A stretch of 64,000 nt of DNA, taken from Neonectria sp. B-13 (taxonomy: Eukaryota; Ascomycota; Sordariomycetes; Hypocreales; Nectriaceae). Each line of letters starts with the position of its first letter. Positions within the stretch are counted from its first letter, which is position 1. Position numbers and translations under genes: made by a program. The notes beneath the pieces are model-generated. The model did no database searches. It saw only the letters and a list, made by a program, of their open reading frames with translations, and was not told the origin of the DNA. Positions 33,666-45,278 of this stretch are shown piece after piece. Location: the NCBI GenBank assembly GCA_002682825.1, contig NOKP01000021.1, forward strand, positions 806,001-870,000, written 5' to 3'.

Positions 33666-33703
33666 ACAACGAGCAAACAGTGGTGCAATTTTAAAAAACC
33701 ACC

Positions 33704-34531
33704 ATGTCAGCCCCCGAGTCTCAAGCAGCCATGGATGTCACCGAGTTCGAGAAGACACTCCTGCAGCTGCGATGTTTTGACACAATGTTTCTTGTCGACG
33801 ATTCGGAGCATATGCAGCCTTACTGGCCCGAAATCAGGACACTGATAGAGCGCATTGCACCCATTTGCGCCAAGCATGATCCGGATGGAGTCGATCTGTA
33901 CTTTGTCAATCACCGGCCAGGAGGCCTCTTGGCCAAATTGCCTGGAGTGCAGTCCATCCGAAAGTCGGGCTACACGCACATCGGCGGCTTTGTCGGCAAC
34001 ATGCTCTTGACGAGCAAGGGAAAGCAGGTCGGTGCTATCTTCGACAGCGTCAAGCCGGCTGGCAAGTGCAACATGGGCGCCAGGCTCGGCGGCTTGCTCA
34101 AGTGGTACTGCGATAAGTTTACGGCCGGAGAGGAGAAGGCGGCTCTCAACATTGTCGTACTCACAGCCGGCCAATTCGACGACGACATCAAATCACCCCT
34201 GATCCAAGCTGCCAGGACTCTCGATGAGGCCAAGGCACCGATTCATCAGGCTGGCGTCCAGCTGTTCCGTCTGGGCGGGCAGAATCTTGCGCGACAGAAG
34301 ACCCTGCAACATCTCGATGACGAGCTGCACAAGGAGGCTGGAACGCGAGACATTGTCGACACAGTGACTTGGAGTGGACACGGCACATCGATGTCGGACG
34401 ATGAGCTTCTCAAGGTTGTATTAGGCGCGGTTATCAAGAAGATCGATATCCGTGCCTCTGAGTTGCACTTAGACAACTTAGCTCCGACTGCACGCGCTGA
34501 GCGGGAGTATGATGAGGGGAATCAAATCTAA
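33704..34531 (+). CDS. von Willebrand factor A-domain protein
   Basis: A single-exon frame of 275 aa. The fold starts with FDTMFLVDDSEHMQPYWPEI, a vWA beta strand and metal-site loop. The MIDAS motif is usually DxSxS or DxSxM; here it reads DDSEHM, so metal binding may be altered. Later blocks (CNMGARLGGLLKWYCDKF, ALNIVVLTAGQFDDDIKSP, GVQLFRLGGQNLARQKTLQH, DELHKEAGTRDIVDTVTW) match a small family of fungal stand-alone vWA proteins of unknown role. No signal peptide or membrane span is seen, so it is probably cytosolic. The start codon lies 38 bp after the end of a solo LTR, so promoter elements may come from the LTR. Confidence 0.8.
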   Translation: MSAPESQAAMDVTEFEKTLLQLRCFDTMFLVDDSEHMQPYWPEIRTLIERIAPICAKHDPDGVDLYFVNHRPGGLLAKLPGVQSIRKSGYTHIGGFVGNMLLTSKGKQVGAIFDSVKPAGKCNMGARLGGLLKWYCDKFTAGEEKAALNIVVLTAGQFDDDIKSPLIQAARTLDEAKAPIHQAGVQLFRLGGQNLARQKTLQHLDDELHKEAGTRDIVDTVTWSGHGTSMSDDELLKVVLGAVIKKIDIRASELHLDNLAPTARAEREYDEGNQI

Positions 34532-34868
34532 CACTGCGGGACACTGCTTTACGTCCTTTGAGACATTACTTGTATTCTATTCAGTTGCATGAACGAAATC
34601 TGTCATGTGTACTTTGAGGAATGCATAGGGGTCATTACGGAGAGTGCAAGGAGATCCTGAAGTTGCACACATAAAAAGAATAGAACACACAAGCTAGATG
34701 TGAACTACTTTGTTATCAAAAACCGAGAAGGATTCGCAGGGGAGCCAAATAATCTAGAAAGCCAATTATACTACTATGAATCAACTTTAGAATTATCGCT
34801 TGGGTGACGAAGCTAATCTCGACTCGCCCTCCTTTGTATTTACATATTCCTTCGCCATTTTCAAGCCA

Positions 34869-35995
34869 TCACAGCATCCGCTTAAAGAACAGCAAAACCT
34901 TGTCCTCCACCGGCCTGCCCTAGAAGTTATCCACTGTGCACATAACCTCGGGTGTCATTTTGGGATGTAGCTCAATGGCAAAGTTGCATAAGATGTTGCC
35001 GATGTGGATGCGCATCTAAGTGATGGCGAGACTGTAGGTGGGTAAGCTTACTGCAAAGTAATGAAAACGAATATGGCGCTTCAGAGACTTACTTCTGGCC
35101 GACGTAGGCGCGTAGGCCCACGGAGAATGTAAGCATATTGGCCATCATTTCTAGAGTTGGTTTCTCCCACCTGCTCGTTTCATGCCTTCAGTGATGCTAT
35201 ATGGATAATGCTAAGAGGAGGAGTAGCAAACCTCTTAGGCTAGAAGGCTAGCAGGTCTAGAAACACATTGGGTAACTTATTCATGGACCATACACTCATC
35301 CCAATGATACTCCCGCCGGGGACGTAGTAGCCAGCAATCTACGCACCCTCGGCAGGGACAACGCACTCAAGCATCAAGGGCAGCATTGGATGCGTCCACA
35401 GCATCTCTTTGACAGTCCAATCAAGATATAGCACCACCTCTAGGTGCTCTAGCGTCATGTCCACTGGGTTAGGCATCTTAGAGCATAGAGCCGCCTACAG
35501 CTTCTCCTGCACCTAAAGGTTCTTGGCCAGCTTGTATAGGCTGTATGTAGTAGTCATAGCAGTAGTATCACCGCCCACAAGCCTAGGGGGGTAGTTAATA
35601 GATTAGCTTCTGGCTTATTACAGCCTAGACTTGGAGGCACTTACATAATCTCTATGATCTCAGTCTCAAGCTCCTGTTCTAATAGCTTCTCCTTTGGGTT
35701 CTTCTCACCGTGCTCGATGAGACATTGCAGGATATTAACACAGCTAGAAGCCTTGCCAATCTGCTTATAGTGCCGCCACTGGGCCAGGCCGTTCTATGCA
35801 TGCTTCAAGGTGCGGTCCCCAGCAGAGCACCAGTCGACCAGTTTCTCACCCATTATCCAGTCCAGGATCTTATCTACCCACAGCAACACAGACTTTACAA
35901 GGTACCATGTCCACTTGTACATCTCAAGGGGCTTTCCTGCTCGCTCAAACTCGTCAAGTTTGGTCAGAAACGTGTTGATATGGCTGAAGATGTTG
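34869..35995 (-). pseudogene. Cytochrome P450 pseudogene, 5' end lost
   Basis: Read on the minus strand, conserved P450 blocks appear in order: RLVGGDTTAMTTTYSLYKLA (I helix), YLDWTVKEMLWTHPMLPLML (K helix), and a heme-loop remnant FSVGLRAYVGQKLA. In that loop the invariant heme-ligand cysteine is replaced by Tyr, which alone should kill activity. In-frame stops occur at several sites, including 35513-35515 and 35495-35497. They read TAG where Gln fits the context (KNL*VQEKL*AAL). The N-terminal third is missing; the gene is joined at about 35996 to part of an aldehyde dehydrogenase gene. Confidence 0.78.
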
Positions 35996-36645
35996 AGTGC
36001 CAGTTGTTAGGGCGGGGGCCGTCTTCATTGCAAACATGATCAAGGAGACGTTCCAGGGCAAGATGCCAACGACAACGCCAAACGGCTGCTTCAATGTGAA
36101 AGTGATCATGCCTGGGGTATTCAAGCTCGATTTGCCCTGGGTATGCAGCGCAATGTGGGCATGCTGTGCCATTATGCCGGCGCAAGCCATGACTTGGCAA
36201 ATCCAAAAGTACTGGGGGGGGGGGAGGCGCTAGAAGCGCGCACCCAGATCATTGAGCATTTGGCATATACTGACCGACCTATTGCTATCCTCTCCAGGTT
36301 CCACAGTCCTTCCATAATCTGAGTGATCAGCATGGACAGCTTGCTAAACATCGCAGCCTTGACATGTACGGGTGTATCTCTCCAAGCCAGGAAGGCAGCT
36401 TGCGCAGCAGCAACAGCGGCGTCGATATCTTGAGCACCTACTTAGTGCACATCAGCGACAAACTCATCCATGGCCGGGTTGTAGAGTTTGTAAGTCGCCT
36501 CAGTTTTGGATTCAACAAACTGCGAAGACAGTGAGGAGACTGGAATGGCTTGAGCCCGGACTTGCTGCCCACTGGCTGTCTGGGACGGCAGGAGTTTACT
36601 TGCCTCGTTGTTGATAAACAGCCTGTTTGCGATAGAAGAAAACAT
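35996..36645 (-). pseudogene. Aldehyde dehydrogenase pseudogene, N-terminal part
   Basis: On the minus strand the reading begins MFSSIANRLFINNEASKLLP, a typical ALDH start, with YKLYNPAMDEFVADVH, a TAA stop, then VGAQDIDAAVAAAQAAF. After damaged sequence it continues MITFTLKQPFGVVVGILPWN and APALTTGT, the start of the coenzyme-binding core. It then breaks off into P450 sequence at about 35996. The catalytic Cys and Glu region is absent. The reading is interrupted by at least one stop and frame changes. Confidence 0.75.
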
Positions 36646-37659
36646 ATCTGCAGCGTTTCCTAGTGAAGTGACGTATGGGTGAGTGTAACAGGAAAATAAT
36701 GGTAGGCTATGAGGAACCTAGTCCCAACATCATCATAATGTGCATTGGGCCTGTCGCTTGGGAATTTGTTGAAAGCCCGCCAAACACGATTCGTGTCGGG
36801 AAGCCCGGGATTAGGAGTCATCTAGAAGGCGTTAACCCCGAAGTCAAAAGCTTAAGAGGTTGACCGGGATGTGGAGGAACATGATGGACAACTTGTTCGC
36901 TCTTGGGCAGCATTTGGTTTGAGAAATGCTTCTTGCATTCCGCATTGGAATGAGAATGTGGGGGCTACGGACCGGGGCCCCATCGGCTTGGAGAATGACG
37001 TGTACCCACTAGGGAACTGGTAGTGGACTAACTAGTGCATCCCGTTCACTCGGCAACATGGGGATTTTATCGAGAACGAATACCCGTACTCGTACAGACG
37101 TATTCATCACATCGCTGGAGCGGTTCCCGGTCTTTCTTCTGTGGCTCAATTAATTCGCCAGTTTTGGTTACGTATATCCATTACCAAGGGTTTGGTTAAG
37201 CCCTAATACCGGAATTTCTCAAGCCCACGAGCCTCGTTAGCGATTGCGATACTGTAAACGGACTCCTTCTTCGGGTTGGGTTTGCCGTTCTAGATCTACT
37301 TAATATCTGACACCGAGGCCTTTCTGGGGGCCATCATGGTCGACTCGGCCGTATTGGTAGGAAATCAATGTAATTTCGGATGACAGTGTTGTTAGAAATG
37401 CCAGCATCGCCACTTGCGGGATGCCAACGCGGACTACGTCGCCTCGAATCAGTGACCGCGAAACACGCAGACGCAAACATGACAAAAAGAAAAAATAGGC
37501 ACTGCAGAGACCGATTGACTAGTCCGTGTAACTTTCCCATGTTTAGCGAAGCTAATCAGAAGACCTAGAGACGCTTACGAACTAAAACGAAGAGTGTTGC
37601 TAACTACAAACCCGCAAATCCGGAGTCCTCTCACCATCCATTGCCGCCCCACAACCTGT
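36646..37659. other. Intergenic DNA between two pseudogenes
   Basis: No gene was found. Short frames on the minus strand near 37300-37540 include a hydrophobic stretch (CLFFLFVMFASACFA) but lack support. Confidence 0.35.
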
Positions 37660-39087
37660 GTGCCTAAGCGTTCCCATTCAGAAATGTGCTTTCCAACCTA
37701 TTCGTACAATGGCGAACCCCTGTTTCTCCCGTAGTTGCATCCAAGATCTCCATCACAATCCCACGCTCTTTCATGGCTTTGACAGCTTCTGGTGTTAATT
37801 TGTAACCCAATGATAGTCAGCGAACGCAACACTATATTGACTGTACTGCTGGTCGCTCATGTGTAGCTCATCGCCGACTCGCTTAGGTCCCATTGCCCAT
37901 GTATTTTCAATGACTCTTCAAACCCATTCCACTCTTAAATCGTCGTAGATAGCGAGCCGTCCTTCTATGTCATTGATCTCAGCATTTTCAACACCACACA
38001 AAGGGCTTCCGCATCTTCTATTGCCTAGCATGCCCCCTGGCCTTAGTCTTCAAGAAAGTGAGCTTAGTCCATATACATAAAATTGAGCTACCCACGTGGT
38101 CCCATGGCATGGGCTGCATCGCCAATAAGGCAAAAGTCATCCTTCACCAGTATCAGTAAGGGGTCACGATCTCACAATTGCCAGACTCCAGGATCCTCTG
38201 CCATTGACAGCATCTTAACCACCGCGGGGTAAAAATCACTGAATTTCTCTACCAACTCTTTAACTGATATTTCCTTTGTCCACTGCAGACGCCGATCTTC
38301 GTCATCAAGAAAGATACAGACGAAGTTCATAGTTTCCCAGCTTGAGCAAGGGTATATAACAATTCGTCATTCAGGATGCACAATCATAAGAATCTTTGCA
38401 CAATCCAGTAGTGGCCCAGTGTCTAGGTCATCTCGAAGCCATTGGCTCAGGACCATGCATCTGTAAGCTAAGAATCCGGTGTTAACTGTTAGGAGTAGCC
38501 CAAATATGAATGCCCCTGCTGCTGTTCGTATCCCATCAGCAGGCAATGATGAGATCACCCTCAAATGTCCTCCCATCCTCAACATAGACCGTCATACTGT
38601 CGAGATCTGCTCGGCAGACCTTGGCCCCAAGCTCCAGCTTCAGAACGTTCCCAAGGCCATCTGGACAGAGGGCAGCACACTTCAGCTCTTGGTGGATGTC
38701 CTGCCGTAAGAAGTACCACCACAGGGCGCCATATTTTTCGACAAGGGGAGCATAGGGAATGTCTTTGTTAACGTCAAGAGTCTTCCAGTCTAACTCTTGA
38801 AGCTAATAGGGGTTAAAATTTTGGAGAAGCGCTACTGAATAAAAAGCACTACCTTTTCGGCCTCGACGTACCAGGCTCGGACAGGATCCAGACCAGCGCG
38901 GAGATAACTCGAACATAGAGGCCTGCTGGCATTCATGGACAGCGTGATGGCGGCGCCAAGTCTTGGTTTAAGTCGGATGCTTCAAGAACGACAACGTCAT
39001 AATCTTCACGCAGGAGGAGCGCGTGGCAAAGCCCGCAATTCCACCACCGCAGATAATGATTTGGAGCCGTTTAGAAGAGCCGCTCAT
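37660..39087 (-). pseudogene. FAD-dependent monooxygenase (salicylate/PHBH type) pseudogene
   Basis: On the minus strand the start MSGSSKRLQIIICGGGIAGF is the FAD-binding Rossmann motif. Further on there are RADLDSMTVYVEDGRTFEGD and VKDDFCLIGDAAHAMGPRG, then DQGQGAC, a TAG stop and AIEDAEALC. These are the GD motif and second FAD segment of aromatic-ring hydroxylases. Stops include TAG in NPY*LQELD and in GAC*AIEDA, both of which would be Gln by context, plus one TGA in WQL*DRDP. Frameshifts separate the blocks. The functional ancestor would have hydroxylated a small aromatic or polyketide-type substrate with NAD(P)H. The lower end is uncertain. Confidence 0.75.
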
Positions 39088-39518
39088 TGTGAAGTGTCCG
39101 AAGTCGATATTGACAACAACTCGTCTTAGCGACGTACAACAACATTCATAAAAGCAAGCGAACGAGCAAGGGATAGACTAGCCCGAAGATCCACAACACA
39201 CGCATTAGGACGAGGGACCATGGAGTCGAAAGATGGGAGCAGATGGAGCCGATGGAACCGCTCCCAGGGTCGGGCGGATGTCCGGATGCGGGGTTATGCG
39301 GGGCACCGGGTGAGGGGTCAAGCGGGGCCGGAGGTGGGGCAAACGCCGGGCTGGAGGTGGTCGAACGCAGATAGAAGCTTCTTTGCCACTTAAAGCCGTT
39401 CAATGACTTGGATTTCATCGTTGATCTGACATTGGTGACTTAGAGCGATTCCAAGCTTCGCATCGTTCATCATAGAACGAGTTCTTTCTAGTCTCGGTAC
39501 TACATTGGACAAGATGCG
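39088..39518. other. Divergent spacer between two pseudogenes
   Basis: This was probably the shared promoter of the divergent FAD monooxygenase and P450 before decay. A minus-strand 90-codon frame rich in Pro and Ala covers a GC-rich patch at 39230-39360; I do not consider it a gene. Confidence 0.4.
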
Positions 39519-41411
39519 CCTTTCTGGATTGAGCCAGAAACAACTCGTGCCCCTTGCCATCTTCTCTCTAGGCCTGGACCGTCACCAAAAATCTCATTTT
39601 CTCTCCATTGAAGCAGTTTCCTGGCCCAAAATTTACTACTTTGACCAGGTGGTGGGACGTATACCACACTGTTAAGTGTATGTACCGTCACAGAGGATTG
39701 AACATAAAATGTTGACAGCACCTGCAGGTGACAAGTTCAAGGTGGTCCATGAACTACACACAAAATACGGCCCTGTAATCCGCGTGGGGCCAAATCATCT
39801 GTCCTTTTCTTCTCCTAACACCTTTCGCCAAGTATATGTTAAAGGAGGCGCAACATTCCTAAAGGACCACGAATTCTACGGAAGCATCCAGCCTAGAATT
39901 GGACCCAAGTGCTCAGGCTTATTCAATTTCTCAAATCATCAACAGGCCCTCAATGAAAGGAAGACTCTCTAGGCCAAGCTGTCTCCATTCACTTTTCGGC
40001 AGTTTGAACTCCGATTTTCGCCTATACTGGATAGCCGAGTCGTCATTATGAAGGAAAAAAGGGAACTAGGTCTCTTCGCTTATTTGTAACCCTCAGCCTT
40101 TTGTGTCCTGCGCAAAATCTTCCTAGACTGACCACTAACAGTAAATTCCTCATGCTGGACGCAATAGGCGATCTTGCCTTTAACCAGTCATTTCACCAAC
40201 TTGAGGCTGGAGAAGAGCACCAATACGTCATTGATTTCAACAATGCCTTCATGCTTATCGGACTGGTGTGTCCTTCCCAGCATTTAGTCATTCAATCAAG
40301 CTAACCCCACACTCAAGCAAACCACTTTCTCCTGGATAATACCGTTGATTCCAATTTTCCCGATTACACGGCTAAAAGACGCATACTATGGACTTCATAG
40401 GGTCTTCAAGTACGCACAAACACATGTCAACGCCTTTTTGAGCGAAGAAAAGCCAAGCCCAGGCACCCTTATGGAGGCATATCTCGAGAACGGAAAGCCT
40501 AAGCCACCATAATCGGCCTGGTACATAGCCCTGTCCAGGCATGGTTTTATGTAAGTCCGTTTTTATGCTATACTCGACTCAGTCGTGAGGCTTTCGCCAA
40601 CATCTTTCTCCCGTATTCGTTCTTCAAACTGATCATTATAGCGTCGCTGGCTCTGAGTCAACATCCATCACTCTCACATACCCTTTTTTGGCTCCTTATC
40701 AAGTACCCAGATATCCAGCGGAGACTGCGGGTTGAACTCCAGAACGTTCCTCAGGATGACCGGGGAGCTTACCTTGCCTCACTTCCGTTCCTCGATGCCG
40801 TGCTAAAAGAAACAATGCGGGTATATCCACCGACACCATCCGCTATGCCACGAGTAGTCCCATCGGGAGGTGCAGAGATTAAAGGGGTGCACTATCCTCC
40901 GAATGTAGGATGCCAGCTTTCTTGCCCCAACCTTGTTTTCCGACTCCGCTGACTATGGCATACTTGAGAGAAGACCGTCATCGCGGCGCAGCCATACACG
41001 TTCCATCACGATCCTGACTTGTTTCCAGATCCAGAAGTCTTCAACCCTGACCGCTGGCTTGATGCGTCTACGGAACGCCGCGAATTAATGAACCGAGCGT
41101 TCGTGCCCTTTTCCGCAGGCCACCGAGGGTACGTCTTTCTTGAAACGACCGCGTCTACCATGATTTGCAGGAAAACGAATTTAGACTAATAATTTCCCTT
41201 TGCCGTTAGGTGTATTGGACGAGGTCTAGCCTTGCTACACATGCAGTTGGTCATCACAAAGCTGATCGAGCATTTCGATGGCTTTGATTTAACAAGAGGA
41301 ATGACAGATGACGATATGGAATTGATCGAACGAGGAGCTTTTGCAAAGCCGAAATTGACGAAACTTTGGGTTAGAGTCTTTCCAAAGGTAGCAACTAGTG
41401 ACAGCTCCTAA
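39519..41411 (+). pseudogene. Cytochrome P450 pseudogene with intact heme motif
   Basis: Blocks in order: LKQFPGPKFTTLTRWWDVYH, a GTATGT...CTGCAG intron, KVVHELHTKYGPVIRVGPNH, HNQAL-like C helix, TKNSKFLMLDAIGDLAFNQS, VAGSESTSITLSHTLFWLLI (I helix), FLDAVLKETMRVYPPTPSAM (K helix), DPEVFNPDRW and FVPFSAGHRG-CIGRGLA, where an intron splits the heme loop just before the cysteine ligand. The heme cysteine is intact. At least two stops are in frame: TAG at 39970-39972 (KTL*AKLSP) and TAA in KPKPP*SAW. Most of the gene is still readable, so decay is recent. The very N-terminus is unclear. Confidence 0.78.
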
Positions 41412-42421
41412 TTGGGCCGCATTGCCTGGGTGTGTCGTTAAGTTGGGCTGGCATCAACAAAGAAAGGGCCATTTGTAATCCTGTCCTTTAACACCACGCC
41501 TATGGCATATTATTGAGTTAGATGGCACTTTTGGAGCGAGACGATCAGAATTTTTGTTAGCCGTTCAACATTTAGTAACTTTGGAAATATGAGCCCTGGG
41601 GTAATTAGAACCTCGACAAAGCAACTCGAGAGACTAAAGCTGACCAGACAAGAAATATAGATCAGCCTACTTTCCCAGCCCACTCATCTCCCGGAGAGCT
41701 TATCCTATCTGTGTTTCACTGCCACCCGGCTTGATCTACATCAACCACTTTGCCTTGCCCTTTTGATCGCACCCTACCCTATTACTCCACCGTCGGCTCC
41801 TTCTCTGTCGACAAGGCTCCATAAAATACAACTTTAGCTTACTATGGGGTTTAACTACTAATTAATTTTATTAGCTGCAGCATGTGCCCGTAACGAACAT
41901 GCCATGTCATTTGCATTGTCGTTGTGGCTCGATTGCTCTCCCCTTCGGAATGAGGGGGAACCTTGCCGGCCCACCAACTCCACATACCGGAGTTCCCGTG
42001 CCACTAAAGCGAACAAGTTGCGGGGTCGTGCATATAATTAACTCCTTTTTTAGTGCGTGATGATTGGCAAATCTAGGATTCTCGGTCTCGGACTTGCAAT
42101 CGAGCCCTGCACTCCGGACGCCACAAAGATCCGTGACATCATATTGCAAGCCATTGAGAGGTTCATTTGGCTTAAATGCGGAGCAGCTCACTCACCTGCA
42201 AATCCCAAGAGCTGAGGCGTTCCCGGAGTGGAGTTATAAGACCAACTCTGAGCCCCAGTGAGAGGACCCTTAACATCCAGGCCCCTCCTCATTCCCGACG
42301 TCTCCCCTTCGCTTTGGGACCTTTGCTCCGCCATCTTCACAATACCGGTGGTTCGCGTGCTCACCATCGCTCGGAGAGGAATTTTCTTTCTTCCCGAGTG
42401 CTATCAGTTGACACTGACACC
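41412..42421. other. Intergenic DNA
   Basis: No gene is supported. Pyrimidine-rich sequence at 41680-41830 and around 42270-42400 may mark promoter or untranslated sequence of the following pseudogene. Confidence 0.35.
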
Positions 42422-45142
42422 ATGGGCGATGATGAGCTATCCATGTTCCAGTGTGGCTTGTGCAAGCGTAACTTCAAGCGTCTGGTCATCTGGCACGACA
42501 TGTCCGTTCACGTATGCTCTCTCCGCCTTCTCCGCTGGTACACAGCTTGATTACAGGGGAGATGGAAGGCTAACATATCTTCCAAATACTCAATCAAGGC
42601 CTTATAAGTGTCAAATCTGCCCTAAGGCTTTCACAAGAACTTGCGTGGTACATGCTTCCTAAACTTATCTCGAGCGGAGCCCAGAGCTGAACCCATTTGT
42701 GTCTCACTAGAGATCCTCTGAGAAGACATATTGCAGGTCACGAATCTCAAACAAACTCACTAAATGAAGATACTCCAAGCTCCTAGCGTGGCCTGTCTTC
42801 ACGGGTAACATAGGCATGTAGAGCTTGCGCTTCCCATCACTTGAGATGCTCCGAGGAGAAGCCATGTCGGCGTTGCAAGAAGAGGGGGATCAGGTGTATT
42901 TGGAACAATCCGTTGGACCAGGACGACACTTGCATTTCTCTTGATTGTGATCATCAATCCGAAGACCGCCAGATGCTCAGAGTGCAGACCTAGGATTCCC
43001 AAATAACCTGACATTGCCATTGCTACCTCTCATGGAGCGAGATACAAGTAGTCCGACTCTAGACGTTATCAGTGCACTGCCAGATTTGGGTGAATATTCC
43101 TGATCAAAACGCAAGGCTTGGGTTTATCACTAACCAGTAAATCTAGATCCTTCATTGAAATTTAACATTGAGCAATTCACATTCGAGTTTCCCGATCCAA
43201 ACCTCCTCTCTGGAAGTTAGCCTTACCATGGTCTAGTCAATCTAGACCTAAACGCCAGTATAGAGCTAGACAACATAGACGTCCAATTTTTGAACAACTA
43301 TAATGCCAACATTCCTTTCGAATTCAATAGTATATCTCAGCCCGAAAGGAGCACCGCCCACTCAACACCTAGCCCCCTCAGTACCAAAGCCTTTGAAACG
43401 TTGTACTAGCGCTTCCAACCGAATAAAAAAGATCACCAGGGAAGCGAAGAGCGGTATCTATCAATGCCATCGAACGATCATACATCACCAGAGTCACGAG
43501 TGCACCTCAAGAAACGAGTAGCCTGCAGTAAGCTTGGAATGGCTGCACGAGACAAAATCCTCCCCATGGTGGTTAAATGCTATCGTCCAGAGAATTTCTT
43601 TCGGGCCGCTGCATCTCTTCCGTCCATCAAACTGTTTAACACACTATTGCAGTATTATTTGACATCTCCTACCGCTAGTACAGCCTCTTTCCTACACCTA
43701 GCAGCCTTTGATCCAAATACAAAGCGACCCGAGTTAGTGGCTATCATGGCTGCTGCCAGGGCTGCCTTAACATCCGATCCTGCTCTCACGAAGCTTAGCT
43801 ACGCCATTCAAGAATGTATCAGAGTGGCCATTATAAGACTTATAAGTACCATAGGCAAACCAACGTCTCATGTTCACCATTGCTGACCAGTCCGAGTAGG
43901 AGGAAGACAACACTATGGCTCGGGATCTACAGCTATCGCAAGCATTCCTCCTTACCCTTGAGATAGGCCTTTGGAGTGGGCATAGCCGAAAGGTCGAGAT
44001 TGCAGAGGGCCTTCTACAACCCTTATTGACCATGCTTCGCCGTGATGGAAAGTTAAAGCGCTCGGCTTATCCTGAGATCATCATAAGCCACGACCTTGAA
44101 GGTGCAGCCCTTGAGCGAACGTGGCTCGCGTGGGTTGAGTCCGAGTCATACAAAAGGCTCTCCTTTAGACTCTTGTTACATGATGCCAGTTGCTCTATGG
44201 CTTGCCATATGCAGAATTCTCTGCCCCTCTTCCATTATCAGAGGAGATCTGGTCCTCCGACTCAGCCGAGCATTGGAAAGCAGCCTGGTTGAGTCGAGCC
44301 AATGGCCGGATGTTCAACATTGGCGATTTTCTGGCCGACCCAGAGACCCTTATCATGCACTGCGACACTATTGACGTGATAACGGCTAGCTTTGCTATGG
44401 TATCGTGTTCTTGGGGTCTTTGCTGGGAGTTTATTCAACTCAACTCCCTTCAACGATCGCGCAAACATCAGTAGAACGCACTAGTCATGTCCTCCAGGCA
44501 TAAGGAGCTCTCAAGACTGATCAACAACATTCGAACGGTTGCCAGCCGCCACTTCACTAAAGCCACCAAGGTCACCATGCGGCTTGAGCTCGTGCTGTTG
44601 CATCTCCATATGCAATTTGAAGATATACAAATCTTTGCTGGACTCGAGGGGCTAGAACAAGCTCGCTCTATCCATCCTTTCATCTGCGAATGGGCTCAAT
44701 CAGAGTCTGCGAGAAGATCTGTATACCACGCCGCTCAGATCATCAGAGGAGCCAGAGAGCTTTCGCGATTTCGGTCGATGCAATCACAGCGATCATGCTC
44801 TACCACGCGAGCCTAGCTTTCCTGGCTTATGGGCTCCTCGCAAAACCCCAGGTGAATAATCGGGGGACCTCATCGACGACTCCAGATTCTGCCGAAGAGG
44901 TATTTCTGGATCAGCCAGAAGACCTCGCCATACGCAGATTCCTTCAGCATGGACACGGCAGCCCGTGTCTTCGTTCCACTAGTTCTGGAACTGTGCACTT
45001 GGCATATTCCAAAAGCATTATGAGGGTCGTGATTGACATTCTCCGAGCTAACTATGACAACCGGCCAAAACCTCATCTTGCTGAAAATCTCATACAACCT
45101 ATGACGGGTCTGGAAGGATCATTAGCTGAGGGTACTTGTTAA
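42422..45142 (+). pseudogene. C2H2 + Zn2Cys6 transcription factor pseudogene
   Basis: The start codes MGDDELSMFQCGLCKRNFKR, the first C2H2 finger; one base appears missing right after it, putting the rest of that finger out of frame. The second finger (RPYKCQICPKAFTRT...LRRHIAGH) follows an intron. Next comes an intact Zn2Cys6 cluster, C-RA-C-ASHHLR-C-SEEKP-C-RR-C-KKRGIR-C, at about 42817-42900. Two TAG stops at 42784-42786 and 42811-42813, in the same frame as the cluster, sit where Gln fits; a third follows in LY*RFQPN. The C-terminal half (ARDKILPMVVKCYRPENFF, LLQYYLTSPTASTASFLHLA) is the regulatory domain of this two-finger-type family. It may once have controlled the neighbouring oxidative genes. 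Confidence 0.75.
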
Positions 45143-45278
45143 CTGTGTATTTTATACGGCGACGATACGATTATATGCCTAAATGATTCATCTACACCAC
45201 GCATCTTAGTCTAGTTCGTACGAGTGAGATGCTGTGATAATTGGACGTTATCTACGGAGTCGCACTGCTAGGCTGGAA

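Noticed and set aside
39146..39418. Pro/Ala-rich 90-codon minus-strand frame with a hydrophobic end
   Set aside because: It lies in a GC-rich patch of the spacer between two pseudogenes and has no family resemblance.
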